Positions 1 to 9,681 of a stretch of 64,000 nt of DNA are shown piece by piece. Below the pieces are notes generated by a model. The model saw only the letters and a list, made by a program, of their open reading frames with translations. It was not told where the DNA came from and made no database searches. Origin of the DNA: Thermococcus nautili (GTDB taxonomy: Archaea > Methanobacteriota_B > Thermococci > Thermococcales > Thermococcaceae); the NCBI RefSeq assembly GCF_000585495.1, contig NZ_CP007264.1, positions 744,001 through 808,000 of the forward strand, read 5' to 3'. Each line of letters opens with the position of its first letter. The first letter of the stretch is position 1. Position numbers and translations under genes: made by a program.

Positions 1-2
1 GC

Positions 3-1073
3 ATAAGCCCCGCCCGCCTCAGTCGCGTCGGTGTCAAGATAATACTCTATTACCTCGCTACGTCCGCTATGGCGGTGTTCTTCGGCCTCATAGTCGGCAG
101 GCTCTTCAACGTTGGCGCCAACGTCAACCTCGGCTCAGGAACGGGCAAGGCGATTGAAGCTAAAAGCCCCTCCCTCGTTCAGACGCTCCTCAACATAGTG
201 CCCACCAACCCCTTCGCCTCACTGACCAACGGGGCGGTCCTGCAGGTCATCTTCTTCGCCATAATCCTGGGAATCGCCATCACTTACCTCATGAACAGGC
301 AGGAGGAGCGCGTTAGAAAGTCAGCCGAAACCCTTCTCAGGGTCTTCGACGGCCTGGCCGAGGCGATGTACCTCATCGTCGGCGGTGTCATGCAGTACGC
401 GCCGATAGGCGTCTTCGCGCTGATAGCCTACGTCATGGCCAAGGAGGGCCTTAAAGTCGTCGGCCCGCTCACCAAGGTCGTTCTTGCCGTTTACCTCGGT
501 CTCTTCCTGCAGATTGTCATAACCTACTTTATCCTGCTCAAGGTCTTCGGCATTGACCCGCTCAAGTTCATCAAGAAGGCCAAGGACGCAATGCTCACCG
601 CTTTCGTCACGAGGAGCTCGAGCGGAACCCTGCCAGTGACCATGCGCGTCGCCGACGAGGAGATGGGCGTTGACAGGGGAATCTACTCCTTCACCCTGCC
701 CCTCGGTGCCACGATAAACATGGACGGAACTGCCCTTTACCAGGGTGTCACGGTGCTCTTCGTTGCCAACGCCATCGGACACCCGCTCACGCTGAGCCAG
801 CAGTTGATAGTTGTCCTCACAGCGGTGCTCGCTTCGATAGGAACCGCGGGCGTTCCGGGAGCTGGTGCCATAATGCTCGCCATGGTCCTCCAGAGCGTTG
901 GCCTCGACCTAACCCCTGGAAGCCCCGTTGCCTTAGCCTACGCAATGATTCTTGGCATTGACGCGATACTCGACATGGGCAGGACGATGGTCAACGTTAC
1001 CGGAGACCTCGCGGGAACTACGATAGTTGCCAAGACCGAGGGAGAGCTCGACGAGAGCAAGTGGCGCGACTGA
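3..1073 (+). CDS. Dicarboxylate/amino acid:cation symporter, 5'-truncated by window
   Basis: The reading frame is open from base 3, so the gene starts upstream of the window; 356 codons are present. It is a membrane transporter of the GltPh/DAACS family (sodium- or proton-coupled uptake of aspartate, glutamate or dicarboxylates). Seen in order: the serine-rich HP1 tip [10 protein letters not shown], the TM7 motif NMDGT, the HP2 tip GTAGVPGAG and the TM8 substrate-binding stretch [12 protein letters not shown], whose Arg and Asp contact the substrate in GltPh. All hallmark residues are kept, so it should be functional. The exact substrate cannot be read from the sequence, but similarity to the aspartate transporter GltPh is close. 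Confidence 0.93.
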   Translation: MSPARLSRVGVKIILYYLATSAMAVFFGLIVGRLFNVGANVNLGSGTGKAIEAKSPSLVQTLLNIVPTNPFASLTNGAVLQVIFFAIILGIAITYLMNRQEERVRKSAETLLRVFDGLAEAMYLIVGGVMQYAPIGVFALIAYVMAKEGLKVVGPLTKVVLAVYLGLFLQIVITYFILLKVFGIDPLKFIKKAKDAMLTAFVTRSSSGTLPVTMRVADEEMGVDRGIYSFTLPLGATINMDGTALYQGVTVLFVANAIGHPLTLSQQLIVVLTAVLASIGTAGVPGAGAIMLAMVLQSVGLDLTPGSPVALAYAMILGIDAILDMGRTMVNVTGDLAGTTIVAKTEGELDESKWRD

Positions 1074-1153
1074 TTCTTCCTTCCTTTAATTTTGGGCAAA
1101 CTTAATATACCCTCTCCCGTTTTTAAGGCCAGGACAACTGGAGGTAAAGTTAC

Positions 1154-2557
1154 ATGAGGAAGTTTGGATTTTTGGTGGTCGCTCTTCTGCTCGTCGGAAT
1201 TATCGCGGGAGGAGTTTCAGCGTCCAACGACTACAAAGAGGTGCAGGAGAACGAGTACTGGGTTTCATGGGACGGAAGTGCCAACGTAACTCTGAAGACG
1301 ATATTTTACAGTCCCGAAGAGATGCTGAACCAGACCAAGGAGAGCATACTCAAAATGGGGCTCAAAAACGCGACGCAGTTGTTCATCAGCCAGGAACAGC
1401 AGGCCCTCTCACAGCTCGGTCTAAGCCTAGAAAACGCAACCGCTGAAATCCTCGGCTACAACACAACCGGGCCCCTCGTGACCGTGATAAACGGCACCAT
1501 ACCCAACTTCGCGCGCTACTACTCCTACGATAACGCCTGGGAGATTTCACTAGATGCTTTACGCATAGTTGACCTTTCAAGGATTGACCCGACTGCAGTT
1601 AACGGCTCGATGTACCTCGAGAACTACTTCACCGTGCACCTTCCCCCGGGAGCCAAGATTGAAAACGTAACCAAGGGCTTCAAAGTTGAGTCCAACGGCA
1701 GTTACATCCAGCTGGACGTCAACGTTACCGGGGACACAGTTAAGGCCCACTCGATTATCTACCTTAAGAAGGGCATTACAAAGGACGACCTGAAGGTTCT
1801 GTACGCCAAGCTCGAGCCGGTCATGATTAAGTACACGGGAAAAGCCGGTGTGGAGAACTACACCACCTGGGAGATGAGGATATACAACAACATAACCGTC
1901 GAAGGCGACAAAACAATCCTCGACACCGTTGAGGAGTACGTCAAGCCGGAGGCATACATTAACTATATAAAAGTCCAGTTCGCCTACCAGGGACTTCAGC
2001 AGGCAGAGCAGAGTCTTTACCAGAGATACGCCCAGATGTTCCAGAGTAAAGGCATAAAGGTCATCTCCGGCAACGTCTCAATACTCAACGTCAACTCAAC
2101 GGGGCCGCTGGTTGTGAAATACCACTGGGTTCTTCAGGGGTTCGTGAGCAAGGTCAACGACACGTACATCTACGACTACGACCCGAAGCTTGAACTCGGA
2201 AACATGAGCTTTCCATACAGGCTCAACGCGGCCATCAATGAGACGAAGGTTACCAGGATTAAGCTCCCCGAAGGCTACGAGTTCGTTTCACTCCCCAAGA
2301 GCATAGAGGTCAAAACAACGGCAGGCAGTGTCGTGATGAAGGTAACCAAGCTCAACGACCGCGAGGTTCTCATAGAGAGCAACGTGTACATTCGCTACGG
2401 CGTCCCGGCCGATGCTTACAAGGCTCTTATGGCCCAAGTTCCAGACAACGTCGAGTTCAAATACGTTGTCAAAGCCGAAGAAGGAAACGGCATCTGCGGA
2501 CCGGCCCTTATAGTTGGCCTCGCCGTTCTGCCGCTCCTCCTCAGGAGGAGGCGCTGA
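1154..2557 (+). CDS. CGP-CTERM domain surface protein, function unknown
   Basis: A secreted protein of 467 residues. The N-terminus is a signal peptide (MRKFG followed by a hydrophobic run ending near VSAS, about residue 24). The C-terminus carries the Thermococcales CGP-CTERM signal: the tripeptide CGP, a hydrophobic helix and a terminal run of arginines, taken to mark a cleaved, lipid-attached surface protein. The body holds many N-x-S/T sequons, as expected for a glycosylated cell-surface protein. No catalytic domain was recognised. A GGAGGT ribosome binding site precedes the ATG, and TATA-like stretches lie at about 1102-1110 and 1119-1126. It appears to be a single-gene unit. Confidence 0.85.
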   Translation: MRKFGFLVVALLLVGIIAGGVSASNDYKEVQENEYWVSWDGSANVTLKTIFYSPEEMLNQTKESILKMGLKNATQLFISQEQQALSQLGLSLENATAEILGYNTTGPLVTVINGTIPNFARYYSYDNAWEISLDALRIVDLSRIDPTAVNGSMYLENYFTVHLPPGAKIENVTKGFKVESNGSYIQLDVNVTGDTVKAHSIIYLKKGITKDDLKVLYAKLEPVMIKYTGKAGVENYTTWEMRIYNNITVEGDKTILDTVEEYVKPEAYINYIKVQFAYQGLQQAEQSLYQRYAQMFQSKGIKVISGNVSILNVNSTGPLVVKYHWVLQGFVSKVNDTYIYDYDPKLELGNMSFPYRLNAAINETKVTRIKLPEGYEFVSLPKSIEVKTTAGSVVMKVTKLNDREVLIESNVYIRYGVPADAYKALMAQVPDNVEFKYVVKAEEGNGICGPALIVGLAVLPLLLRRRR

Positions 2558-2584
2558 CCCTCTTTTCTTTCCCACACGAAAAAG

Positions 2585-2592
2585 CTTAAAAA
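2585..2592 (+). promoter_or_regulatory. TATA box of the rpl39e-rpl31e-eif6 operon
   Basis: An A-rich BRE-like stretch (CGAAAAAG) runs into CTTAAAAA about 50 bases before the rpl39e start codon, directly after the T-rich end of the CGP-CTERM gene. Spacing allows a short 5' leader that carries the GGGAGGTG ribosome binding site. Confidence 0.6.
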
Positions 2593-2637
2593 CGCATTCC
2601 CAAAGCATCAACAGGCATTGTGAGGGGAGGTGTGACC

Positions 2638-2793
2638 ATGTCAAGGAACAAGCCGCTCGCCAAGAAGCTCAGGCTCGCGAAGGCTAACAAGCAGAACAGG
2701 CGCGTTCCCGTCTGGGTTATCGTTAAGACGAACAGAAAGGTTCTCACCCACCCGAAGAGGAGGCACTGGAGGAGAACCAAGCTCAAGGAGTGA
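2638..2793 (+). CDS. rpl39e: 50S ribosomal protein L39e
   Basis: A 51-residue, very basic protein that matches the normal length and layout of L39e: [10 protein letters not shown] at the start, the conserved RVPVWVI core and a C-terminal HPKRRHWRR block. L39e lines the peptide exit tunnel of the large subunit. The start is fixed by GGGAGGTG seven bases upstream. It is the first gene of an operon with rpl31e, aIF6 and L18Ae, an arrangement standard in archaea. Confidence 0.96.
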   Translation: MSRNKPLAKKLRLAKANKQNRRVPVWVIVKTNRKVLTHPKRRHWRRTKLKE

Positions 2794-2803
2794 GGTGATG
2801 TAG

Positions 2804-3076
2804 ATGCCGATTGAACCCGGTCAGGAAGTCATATTCGTCGTTCCCATCAGGAAGATAAAGAAGCGCGTTCCGCGCTGGAAGAGGGCCCCGAGAGCGGCTC
2901 GCTTCGTCCGCGAGTGGATAGCGAGGCACGCCAAGGCCGAGGAGGTCAAGCTCGACCCGGCCGTCAACGAGAAGCTCTGGGAGCGCGGAGCGGAGAAGCC
3001 ACCCAACAAGCTCCGCGTTAAGGTCGTGGTCGAGGTAGTTGACGGCAAGAGGGTTGCGAAGGTCTCCCTGGCCTGA
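2804..3076 (+). CDS. rpl31e: 50S ribosomal protein L31e
   Basis: A 90-residue protein of the L31e family, found near the exit tunnel of archaeal and eukaryotic large subunits. Recognisable features are the basic middle ([20 protein letters not shown]) and the acidic [19 protein letters not shown] segment. It follows rpl39e by 10 bases, with a GAGGTGATG ribosome binding site at the end of the previous gene, so the two are co-translated. Length is normal. Confidence 0.96.
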   Translation: MPIEPGQEVIFVVPIRKIKKRVPRWKRAPRAARFVREWIARHAKAEEVKLDPAVNEKLWERGAEKPPNKLRVKVVVEVVDGKRVAKVSLA

Positions 3077-3103
3077 TTTTAACCACTTTTTAGAGGTGAA
3101 GAG

Positions 3104-3790
3104 ATGCACATCGAGAGGCTCGATTTTGAAAACTCCCCATACCTCGGCGTTTACGGCTTCGCCACCGACAGGGTAGCGGTGATTAGAGAGGGCCTCGGCG
3201 AGAAGAAGCTAGAGGTCCTCAGGGAAGTTTTGAAGGTCCCGCTCATCGAGACGAGCGTCATGAAGTCGCGCATCGTCGGCATATTCGTTGCCGGCAACTC
3301 CAACGCCCTGATAGTCCCCTGGTACATCTGGGACGCCGAGCTCGACTTCATAAACGCCCGGCTCAGGGAGTACGGGATTGACATGGAGGTCGTCCCCTTC
3401 CAGAGCAGGCTCACCGCCTTCGGAAACTTGATTCTGGCCAATGACAAAGGCGCTCTGGTCAGCAAGGACTTCACGAGGGAGGAAGCGAGGAAGATTGAAG
3501 ATATTCTCGGCGTTCCGGTTGAGAGGGGAGTCATAGCCGACTACACGGCGGTTGGAAGCGTCGGCGTCGTCACGAACAGGGGCGGTCTCGTGCACCCCGA
3601 GGCGACCGACGAGGAGCTTGAGTGGCTGAGCGACCTCTTCAAGGTCGATATATACGTCGGAACCGCCAACATGGGCGTTCCCTTCGTTGGCTCGTGCATG
3701 ATAGCCAACTCACACGGCGTCGTCGTCGGACACCTGACGACGGGTCCGGAGATAGTGAAGATTGAAGAGGCTTTAGGCTTCCTCGGATAA
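3104..3790 (+). CDS. eif6: Translation initiation factor 6 (aIF6)
   Basis: A 228-residue aIF6, the anti-association factor that binds the large ribosomal subunit through L14 and keeps it from joining the small subunit. The five-fold pseudo-symmetric pentein repeats show as recurrent blocks such as NSNALIVP, NDKGALVS and NRGGLVHP. The start follows GAGGTGAAGAG. It sits third in the operon with rpl39e and rpl31e and is followed by L18Ae, the common archaeal order. Confidence 0.96.
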   Translation: MHIERLDFENSPYLGVYGFATDRVAVIREGLGEKKLEVLREVLKVPLIETSVMKSRIVGIFVAGNSNALIVPWYIWDAELDFINARLREYGIDMEVVPFQSRLTAFGNLILANDKGALVSKDFTREEARKIEDILGVPVERGVIADYTAVGSVGVVTNRGGLVHPEATDEELEWLSDLFKVDIYVGTANMGVPFVGSCMIANSHGVVVGHLTTGPEIVKIEEALGFLG

Positions 3791-3835
3791 AGCTTAAAAG
3801 TTCACCTTCAAAGGCCCGCTGAAGGAGGGATGGAA

Positions 3836-4069
3836 ATGGAGGTCAAGGTCTACCGTGTTAAGGGAATCTTCCAGAGGGGTAAGCTCAAGCAGCCCTTCAC
3901 CAAGGAGTACCGCGCTCTCAAGCCGGAGCACGTCGTCGAGCTCGTCTACTCCGAGATAGGGAGCAAGCACCGCGTCCCGAGAACCAAGATATGGATTGAG
4001 AGCATCGAGGAGATAAAGCCGGAAGAGGCGGAGAACCCGATAGTCAGGAGGCTCAGCCTCGAGCTCTGA
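3836..4069 (+). CDS. rpl18a: 50S ribosomal protein L18Ae (LX)
   Basis: A 77-residue protein of the archaeal L18Ae/LX family, with the typical start [12 protein letters not shown] and the sequence [11 protein letters not shown]. Two in-frame ATG codons lie six bases apart; GGAGG at 3824-3828 is one base from the first and seven from the second, so the second (3836) is chosen. It closes the rpl39e operon after a 45-base gap that contains a possible TATA box (AGCTTAAAAG). Confidence 0.93.
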   Translation: MEVKVYRVKGIFQRGKLKQPFTKEYRALKPEHVVELVYSEIGSKHRVPRTKIWIESIEEIKPEEAENPIVRRLSLEL

Positions 4070-4667
4070 TTTCTCTTTTCCACCCCAGAACCCTCGACTG
4101 GTAGTGTCTCTTCGGAAAGATTTCGAGCGGGTCGATGCCATTCTCCCTGAGGAGATGCCTCAGCTCAACCTCGTAGTCAGCCTTCTCAAGCTCCTCGCTC
4201 TCCCGGATTTCGACGACGAAGAGCTTCTCGGTCAGCTCGCGTATCGTCTTGTAACCGAGGCCTAGGAGAGGCCTTATGTAGGCAACCCCAAACCTGTCCT
4301 CCAGCGACCTCGCTTTTGGCAGGTCGAGGAGCGGAACCCTGTCGTCTCTCCGCGTCCCATCGCTCACCCTTTCCACTTCGGGAAGGGACGCCAGAGCCTC
4401 CAGAGCCCTCTCGTGGATGAACTGTATCGCGTTGTTCGGGTGACCGTCGCTTATTGCCATCTCCCCGGCTTTTTCGAGGATTTCAACCGGAAGCTCCAGA
4501 ACTCTATGCTTGAAGCCGAGCCTCTCAGCTGTTTCCCTCGCGTACCTCCAGTTGTCGAGCAGGCCGAAGGTGACCGTCACGAGCTCGACCTCGTAGCCGA
4601 GCTGGCTCAGAATCCACGCCGACAGACTTGAATCCTTTCCGCCGGAGTAGAGGTGGTGAACTTTCAT
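4053..4667 (-). CDS. PP-loop ATP pyrophosphatase, COG2117-type
   Basis: A cytoplasmic N-type ATP pyrophosphatase of about 204 residues with the PP-loop YSGGKDSS at residues 6-13. Such enzymes adenylate a substrate, often a tRNA base or a carboxylate or thiocarboxylate. The overall match is to the archaeal COG2117 group, described as related to tRNA thiolases; its substrate is not established. The start at 4667 is preferred because AGGTGATG lies just upstream; GTG at 4676 is an alternative. The 3' end overlaps the L18Ae gene by 17 bases, tail to tail. Confidence 0.8.
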   Translation of the reverse strand: MKVHHLYSGGKDSSLSAWILSQLGYEVELVTVTFGLLDNWRYARETAERLGFKHRVLELPVEILEKAGEMAISDGHPNNAIQFIHERALEALASLPEVERVSDGTRRDDRVPLLDLPKARSLEDRFGVAYIRPLLGLGYKTIRELTEKLFVVEIRESEELEKADYEVELRHLLRENGIDPLEIFPKRHYQSRVLGWKREIRARG

Positions 4668-4746
4668 CGTCATCACCTTTTCCCGGGCTTATTAGCGACC
4701 GCAGGGGTTATTAAGGGTTGAGGGTAATACCATATCGGTGAAGGTA

Positions 4747-4995
4747 ATGCCAGTCGTCACGAAGAAATACCAGGTCACGATACCCAAGGAGGTTAGGGAG
4801 GCGCTTGGAATAAAGGCCGGAGACGAGGTGGTTTTCGTTAGAGAGGGGAATCGTTACGTTTTGATGAAGCTTACCGACCTCCTCAAGGAGCTTAGCGAGA
4901 TAACAAGCGACATAGACGAGACAGTTGAAGAAGTTAGACAGGGACTGGCGAGGGGTATAGAACGCTCTCTGCGCGAGCTGGAGGGAGAGGAATGA
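4747..4995 (+). CDS. AbrB/SpoVT-type antitoxin (VapB-like)
   Basis: An 82-residue DNA-binding antitoxin. Residues 1-45 form a swapped-hairpin AbrB domain: VTKKYQVTIPKEVREALGI, then GDEVVFVREGN. The rest is acidic and helical and is expected to wrap around the PIN toxin encoded next. GGTGA at 4737-4741 points to the ATG at 4747 rather than the GTG at 4738. Stop and next start overlap as ATGA, a sign of translational coupling. AbrB-VapC pairs normally repress their own promoter. Confidence 0.85.
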   Translation: MPVVTKKYQVTIPKEVREALGIKAGDEVVFVREGNRYVLMKLTDLLKELSEITSDIDETVEEVRQGLARGIERSLRELEGEE

Positions 4996-5387
4996 ACGTT
5001 GTACTCGATACCAACGTCTTCAACAACAGGACCTTTCTCGAATGGTTGAAGCACTCAGACCTTGAGCCAGTAACGAGTTCGGTGGTTTATATGGAACTGC
5101 TCTACAAATATGCCAGACGAAAGGGTCTCGCCGAAGCTAGGAGCAAGTTAATGGCCGTTTTCAACTCGCTGGCAATTGAGGTTATGGACTTTGATTGGGA
5201 ATGTGCAGAGCTTGCGGTGGAATCTGCCCTCGGTCGCTGGGACTTCTCGAAGAACGCGAGGGATTACATGATAGGCTCATTGGCTCTGAAGCTCAACGCC
5301 CCGCTGGTTACCTACAACAAGAAGCACTTCAGCTGGCTTCCGGAGGTTCTAACGCCGGAGGAAGTCATGGAGAGGTTCGGCAAATAG
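4992..5387 (+). CDS. PIN-domain ribonuclease toxin (VapC family)
   Basis: A 131-residue PIN-domain protein, a metal-dependent RNase that usually cleaves tRNA or rRNA when released from its antitoxin. Acidic residues expected in the active site are present: Asp6 in LDTNVF, Glu33 in VVYMELLYKY, and Asp near residue 90 in NARDYMIGSLAL. The gene overlaps the antitoxin stop by four bases. It lies between a PP-loop gene and a YhbY gene, an accessory insertion among housekeeping genes. Confidence 0.85.
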   Translation: MNVVLDTNVFNNRTFLEWLKHSDLEPVTSSVVYMELLYKYARRKGLAEARSKLMAVFNSLAIEVMDFDWECAELAVESALGRWDFSKNARDYMIGSLALKLNAPLVTYNKKHFSWLPEVLTPEEVMERFGK

Positions 5388-5445
5388 CCTTAAAAGGCCA
5401 ACCTTTTTAAGGCCCTTTCGGGCGAGAGGTTAAGAGGTGAGAGAG

Positions 5446-5856
5446 ATGGAGAAACGCTTACCCGGTAAAGTGAGGAGGGCTCTGCGCGCGAGATACTACG
5501 ACATCGAACCGCGAGCGTGGATTGGTAAGAAGGGTCTCGCCGAGAGCGTGATTGAGGAAATTGAGACACAGCTTGAGAAGGACGGTGTCCTTAAGGTTGA
5601 GATAAGGAAGGGAGCGCTCATCTCGACCGGAATGGACAGAAAGGCCATAGCGGAGAAGGTAGCCGAGCTCACCGACAGCGAGCTGATAGACGTCAGGGGC
5701 AAAAGGTTTATATTGTTCAAACCGAGGGAAGGCTGGGAAAGGTATTTAAGGCGCCTTGAAAGAAAGGCGTCGGCTGAGAGGCGGGAGAAGCCCGTCCGTA
5801 AAGTCAGGCTCGACATCGCTAACTTCAGGAAGAAGTTTAGGAAGGGGAGGGATTGA
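5446..5856 (+). CDS. YhbY/CRM-domain RNA-binding protein
   Basis: A 136-residue protein made of one CRM (CRS1-YhbY) domain of about 90 residues followed by a basic tail. The fold is an IF3-C-like alpha/beta domain; the RNA-binding loop with the GxxG-type signature appears as WIGKKGLAES. Bacterial YhbY binds pre-50S particles; the archaeal role is inferred to be ribosome assembly. GAGGTGAGAG fixes the ATG at 5446. It runs directly into the S19e gene (three-base gap), suggesting one operon of translation genes. Confidence 0.85.
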   Translation: MEKRLPGKVRRALRARYYDIEPRAWIGKKGLAESVIEEIETQLEKDGVLKVEIRKGALISTGMDRKAIAEKVAELTDSELIDVRGKRFILFKPREGWERYLRRLERKASAERREKPVRKVRLDIANFRKKFRKGRD

Positions 5857-5859
5857 AAG

Positions 5860-6312
5860 ATGGCGACTGTCTATGACGTTCCCGGTGACCTGCTCGTCGA
5901 GAGGGTCGCGCAGGCACTCAAAGAGGTTGAGGAGATAAAGCCCCCCGAGTGGGCGCCCTTCGTTAAGACCGGAAGGCACAAGGAGAGACTTCCAGAGCAG
6001 GACGACTGGTGGTACTACAGGGTTGCCAGCATACTCAGAAAGGTCTACATCGACGGCCCCGTCGGAATCGAGAGGCTCAGGACCTGGTACGGAGGCAGGA
6101 AGAACCGCGGACACGCCCCGGAGCACTTCTACAAGGCCGGGGGAAGCATAATCAGGAAGGCCCTCCAGCAGCTTGAGGCGGCCGGCTTCGTCCAGAAGGT
6201 TCCGGGAGAGGGAAGGGTCATAACCCCGAAGGGCCAGAGCTTCCTTGACAAGATTGCCACCGAGCTCAAGAAGGAGCTTGAGGAGCAGATTCCGGAGCTC
6301 AAGAAGTACTGA
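5860..6312 (+). CDS. rps19e: 30S ribosomal protein S19e
   Basis: A 150-residue S19e, a small-subunit head protein shared by archaea and eukaryotes. Diagnostic stretches are MATVYDVP, the WYYRVAS segment, YGGRKNRG and the winged-helix-like [12 protein letters not shown]. The ribosome binding site sits in the end of the YhbY gene. It is followed by PDCD5, the usual archaeal neighbour. Confidence 0.96.
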   Translation: MATVYDVPGDLLVERVAQALKEVEEIKPPEWAPFVKTGRHKERLPEQDDWWYYRVASILRKVYIDGPVGIERLRTWYGGRKNRGHAPEHFYKAGGSIIRKALQQLEAAGFVQKVPGEGRVITPKGQSFLDKIATELKKELEEQIPELKKY

Positions 6313-6385
6313 GCTCCCCTTTTCTCACATCCCACCCAATACCTTTTTAACTCCCGCTTCTGAGCCTGAACCGGAGGTGAGGGAC

Positions 6386-6724
6386 ATGGCCGAGGACATT
6401 GAGGAGATTAGGAAGCGCAAGCTCATGGAGCTTCAGAAGAGATACCTTGAACAGCAGAAGGCCCAGGAGGAGGCAATGAGGCAGGAGATGGAGCTCCAGG
6501 CCCAGCTCGATGCCATAATGAGGAAAATCCTGACGCCGGACGCGAGGGAGAGGCTAGGTCGCGTTAAGCTCGTTAGACCGGAACTCGCGAGACAGGTTGA
6601 GCTCGTCCTCGTTCAGCTCTACCAGGCCGGCCAGATAAGGGAACCGATAGACGACGCCAAGCTGAAGAGAATTTTAGCCCAGATTGACGAAAGGACGAGA
6701 AGGGAGTTCAGGATTAAGTGGTAG
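6386..6724 (+). CDS. PDCD5/TFAR19-related DNA-binding protein
   Basis: A 112-residue protein of the PDCD5 family, a small helical bundle common to archaea and eukaryotes that binds nucleic acid in vitro. An N-terminal highly charged helix (EEIRKRKLMELQKRYLEQQ) is followed by the core with ILTPDARERLGRVKLVRPELA and ends in FRIKW. GGAGGTGAGGGAC precedes the ATG at 6386. It is coupled to the S19e gene in most archaea, which points to a ribosome-linked role. Confidence 0.92.
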   Translation: MAEDIEEIRKRKLMELQKRYLEQQKAQEEAMRQEMELQAQLDAIMRKILTPDARERLGRVKLVRPELARQVELVLVQLYQAGQIREPIDDAKLKRILAQIDERTRREFRIKW

Positions 6725-6738
6725 CGGACGGTGCATTA

Positions 6739-7032
6739 ATGGACGCGCGGGAGATAGTGAAGATTCTCGACGAAAAGGGAGAGGTCAGTCTCGACACCTG
6801 GAAGGTCGTCTCCGTGAGGAAGAACGAGGACGGCACGGCGGACGTCCTCTACAAGAACCGGCACGTGGGTAGCGAGGAGAACCCCGTTTTCCTCTGGATT
6901 TACGCCAACATAGTCGAGGACGACTGGGACGTCCGGGTTTTGGAGAGGATAACCTTCCAGAAGGAAGACCTGCTCTGGCTGTTGAAGTTCGTCTTTCCGA
7001 AAGTTAAGGTTTATAAGGGGCTTGCAAAATAG
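6739..7032 (+). CDS. Conserved hypothetical protein, 97 aa
   Basis: Function not recognised. A 97-residue acidic-to-neutral cytoplasmic protein with an N-terminal helix (DAREIVKILDEKG) and aromatic-rich strands (FLWIYANIVEDDWDVRVLERITF). There is no signal peptide, metal motif or membrane segment. It follows PDCD5 by 14 bases; the ATG at 6739 has GGTG six bases upstream. The position inside a translation/transcription gene string between PDCD5 and TFB suggests a housekeeping role, but this is only context. Confidence 0.6.
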   Translation: MDAREIVKILDEKGEVSLDTWKVVSVRKNEDGTADVLYKNRHVGSEENPVFLWIYANIVEDDWDVRVLERITFQKEDLLWLLKFVFPKVKVYKGLAK

Positions 7033-7054
7033 CCCGCCGGCCGGGGGTGTTTGA

Positions 7055-7954
7055 GTGAGCGGGAAGAGAGTGTGTCCCGTCTGTGGCTCTACCGAGTTCA
7101 TCTACGACCCCAGCAGGGGTGAAATAGTCTGTAAGGTTTGCGGTTACGTCATCGAGGAGAACGTTGTCGATGAGGGGCCGGAGTGGAGAGCCTTTGACCC
7201 CAGCCAGAGGGAGAAGAGGGCGCGCGTTGGAGCGCCGGAGAGCATACTCCTCCACGATAAAGGTCTCTCGACCGACATAGGAATAGACCGCTCCCTCACC
7301 GGCCTGATGAGGGAGAAGATGTACCGCCTCAGGAAGTGGCAGAGCCGCTTAAGGGTCAGCGACGCGGCCGAGAGGAACTTAGCTTTCGCACTGAGCGAGC
7401 TCGACAGGATAGCGAGCCAGCTCAAGCTCCCGAGGCACGTGGAGGAAGAGGCGGCAAGGCTCTACAGGGAGGCAGTCAGAAAGGGCCTCATAAGGGGTCG
7501 CTCGATAGAGGCAGTCATAGCGGCCTGCGTTTATGCGGCCTGCCGACTTTTGAAGGTCCCCAGAACGCTCGACGAGATAGCGGACATCTCGCGCGTTGAC
7601 AAGAAGGAAATAGGAAGGAGCTTCCGCTTCATAGCGAGGCACCTCAACCTAACCCCGAAGAAGCTCTTCGTCAAACCGACCGATTACGTGAACAAGTTCG
7701 CCGACGAGCTCGGCCTGAGCGAGAAGGTGCGGAGGAGGGCAATCCAGATACTTGAGGAGGCCTACGAGAAGGGCCTCACGAGCGGAAAGAGCCCGGCCGG
7801 TCTGGTCGCGGCGGCGCTCTACATAGCGGGACTGCTCGAGGGAGAGAAAAGAACGCAGAGGGAAGTGGCCGAGGTCGCGCGCGTCACCGAGGTCACCGTT
7901 CGGAACCGCTACAAGGAGCTCGTTGACAAGCTGAACCTCAAGATACCGCTTTAG
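7055..7954 (+). CDS. tfb: Transcription initiation factor IIB (TFB)
   Basis: A 299-residue TFB that bridges TBP on the promoter and RNA polymerase. An N-terminal zinc ribbon CPVCG-x(14)-CKVCG (residues 6-29) is followed by the B-reader/linker ([17 protein letters not shown]) and two cyclin-like repeats (about 110-200 and 205-299), with the helix-turn-helix [16 protein letters not shown] at the end. The start is GTG, right after an in-frame TGA, with GGGGTG upstream. The last four bases overlap the FEN-1 gene on the other strand. Confidence 0.96.
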   Translation: MSGKRVCPVCGSTEFIYDPSRGEIVCKVCGYVIEENVVDEGPEWRAFDPSQREKRARVGAPESILLHDKGLSTDIGIDRSLTGLMREKMYRLRKWQSRLRVSDAAERNLAFALSELDRIASQLKLPRHVEEEAARLYREAVRKGLIRGRSIEAVIAACVYAACRLLKVPRTLDEIADISRVDKKEIGRSFRFIARHLNLTPKKLFVKPTDYVNKFADELGLSEKVRRRAIQILEEAYEKGLTSGKSPAGLVAAALYIAGLLEGEKRTQREVAEVARVTEVTVRNRYKELVDKLNLKIPL

Positions 7955-8970
7955 CGGAACCAGCTCTCGAGCGTTCTCTGTTTTCCTGCCTTTACGGCTT
8001 TCTTCAGTCTTTCAAGGCCGTTCTTAACGCGCTCCTCGCTGAAGTCGTGCTCGTCGCAGAGGAACCTGAGGATTCCTTCCTCGTCAGGCTCGCGCCACTT
8101 GAGCTCGTAATCGTCCGTGACAGGGGGATTCAGGAAGAACTCCTTTATCGCGTACAAATCAACGTCGCTCTCCTTCTGGTACTTCTTCAGGGGGTCCTTC
8201 GAGCGCTTGACTATCGTTAAAGCCTTCTTGGGCCCGATTCCCTTGATTCCGCCCGGGTTGTAGTCCGTTCCAACGAGAATTGCCAGCTCGATGAGCTTCT
8301 CCCTGTCTATGCCCAGCTCTTTTAGAACCTCTTCGAGAATTATGAGCTCGGGCTTAACCTCAACGTAGACGTTCTTGCCGGGGAGCTTCCTCCTTCCCGT
8401 TATCGTGAGGTTCCTGACGAGCCTCGGCGCCCCGAAGAGAAGGCTGTCGTAGTCCTGGCTCGCGGAGGCGTAGACGTCTTTCTTGGAGGCCATGTAGGCA
8501 GCTTGGGCCTCTCCCTCGCTCGGGGCCTGAACCACCGGAACACCCATTAGCTCAAGGAGCTTCTTGGCGTCCTCTATGAGGGTCTGGTTGAGCCTCGTCG
8601 CCCTCATCGCGTACTTCTTGGCCTCCTCTATGTCCCCCCTCTCGAGGGCCTCGTGCCACTTCTCCTCGGCCTCCTCCCTGGCTTCACGCCTCTTCTCAAG
8701 CTCCCTTTTCTTGAACGCCGGGGGTTCGCCGTCGAAGACATAAGCTGGCTTTATGCCCGCCTCCATCAGGTTAATCGTCCTGTAGAAGAACCCGCTCAGG
8801 TGAGAGGTTATCCTGCCCTTCGAATCCATTAGGGGCGTCCCGTCGCGCTGTCTTATGGTCGAGAGGAACTGGTACATGGCGTTGAATGCATCTATGGCCA
8901 CTTTCTTTCCGTAAAGCCTCTCCAGCTCGATTTCCTTCCGCGGAACGAGCTCGCCGATTTGGACTCCCAC
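7951..8970 (-). CDS. fen: Flap endonuclease 1 (FEN-1)
   Basis: A 339-residue structure-specific 5' flap endonuclease acting in Okazaki fragment maturation and repair. N-region ([15 protein letters not shown]...[10 protein letters not shown]) and I-region ([35 protein letters not shown]) carry the seven acidic metal ligands and the helix-hairpin-helix. The C-terminus RTLESWFR is the PCNA-binding PIP box (QxxLxxWF type). The start is taken as GTG at 8970, with GGTGGTG upstream and the product beginning VGVQIGE as in relatives; an upstream GTG at 8979 would add three residues. Confidence 0.96.
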   Translation of the reverse strand: MGVQIGELVPRKEIELERLYGKKVAIDAFNAMYQFLSTIRQRDGTPLMDSKGRITSHLSGFFYRTINLMEAGIKPAYVFDGEPPAFKKRELEKRREAREEAEEKWHEALERGDIEEAKKYAMRATRLNQTLIEDAKKLLELMGVPVVQAPSEGEAQAAYMASKKDVYASASQDYDSLLFGAPRLVRNLTITGRRKLPGKNVYVEVKPELIILEEVLKELGIDREKLIELAILVGTDYNPGGIKGIGPKKALTIVKRSKDPLKKYQKESDVDLYAIKEFFLNPPVTDDYELKWREPDEEGILRFLCDEHDFSEERVKNGLERLKKAVKAGKQRTLESWFR

Positions 8971-9061
8971 CTTCACCACCCAAGAAAAGTTGGGAAAGGA
9001 GTATTTAGGGTTTGCCTCGGTCTACCGGGTTGTCATCACATCTCAGGGAGGGGAAGGCTCC

Positions 9062-9517
9062 TCATCGGCGGTAGAGACCCTTCTCGATGAGGAACTCCTC
9101 GTGCTTCGTCCTCCTCTGCCTCTCCTGCACGTAAATCCAGCCCATCACGAAAATCAGCGCCGCCATGCCGAGGAGCGTCTGCCAGCCGAGCTGGTTGTAG
9201 TCAAGGGTGATTATAATCTTTCGCACCATCGCCAGAACGCCGAGCTCAACGACGTTCCTCATGCTGACGTGGTGCTCCTTGACGTACATGGTGAGCAGTT
9301 CAAAGATTTCAAGGAAGATTACAACGAGAACTATCTGGTGCAGTACCTCCTCGATGTTGAAGGCGTGAAAAGTTTCCGTGACTAGCTGGAACATCAGGTA
9401 CACAACGTAGCCCATAGTTACGGTTGCAAGACCTATGACAACTATGTCAAAGAGCACGCTGAGCCACTTCAGGAGGAGGTTCTCAATGATGCCAACGTCA
9501 TGGTGCTTCCTTCCCAT
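9062..9517 (-). CDS. PsiE-family membrane protein
   Basis: A 151-residue integral membrane protein of the phosphate-starvation-inducible E family. Four hydrophobic segments are visible (about residues 15-45, 58-80, 90-105 and 112-130), with charged ends. The PsiE signature around the conserved acid in VVIFLEIFELLTMYVKEH is present. The family role is not known in archaea. GGGTGTG precedes the ATG. It appears monocistronic. Confidence 0.75.
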   Translation of the reverse strand: MGRKHHDVGIIENLLLKWLSVLFDIVVIGLATVTMGYVVYLMFQLVTETFHAFNIEEVLHQIVLVVIFLEIFELLTMYVKEHHVSMRNVVELGVLAMVRKIIITLDYNQLGWQTLLGMAALIFVMGWIYVQERQRRTKHEEFLIEKGLYRR

Positions 9518-9681
9518 TTACACACCCAACCAATCCTGGGCCCATTCGCTAAAAACTTTTCGGCAAACCTAAGGGTTCTTTGAAAGCCTAAGAAATCCTC
9601 GCTGAGAATTTTGAAACATCAGTTGGGAACTTCAGGTGTTTTAACGTCCGTCGAGTCCGATATCGGCAAAAAGAGAAGGGA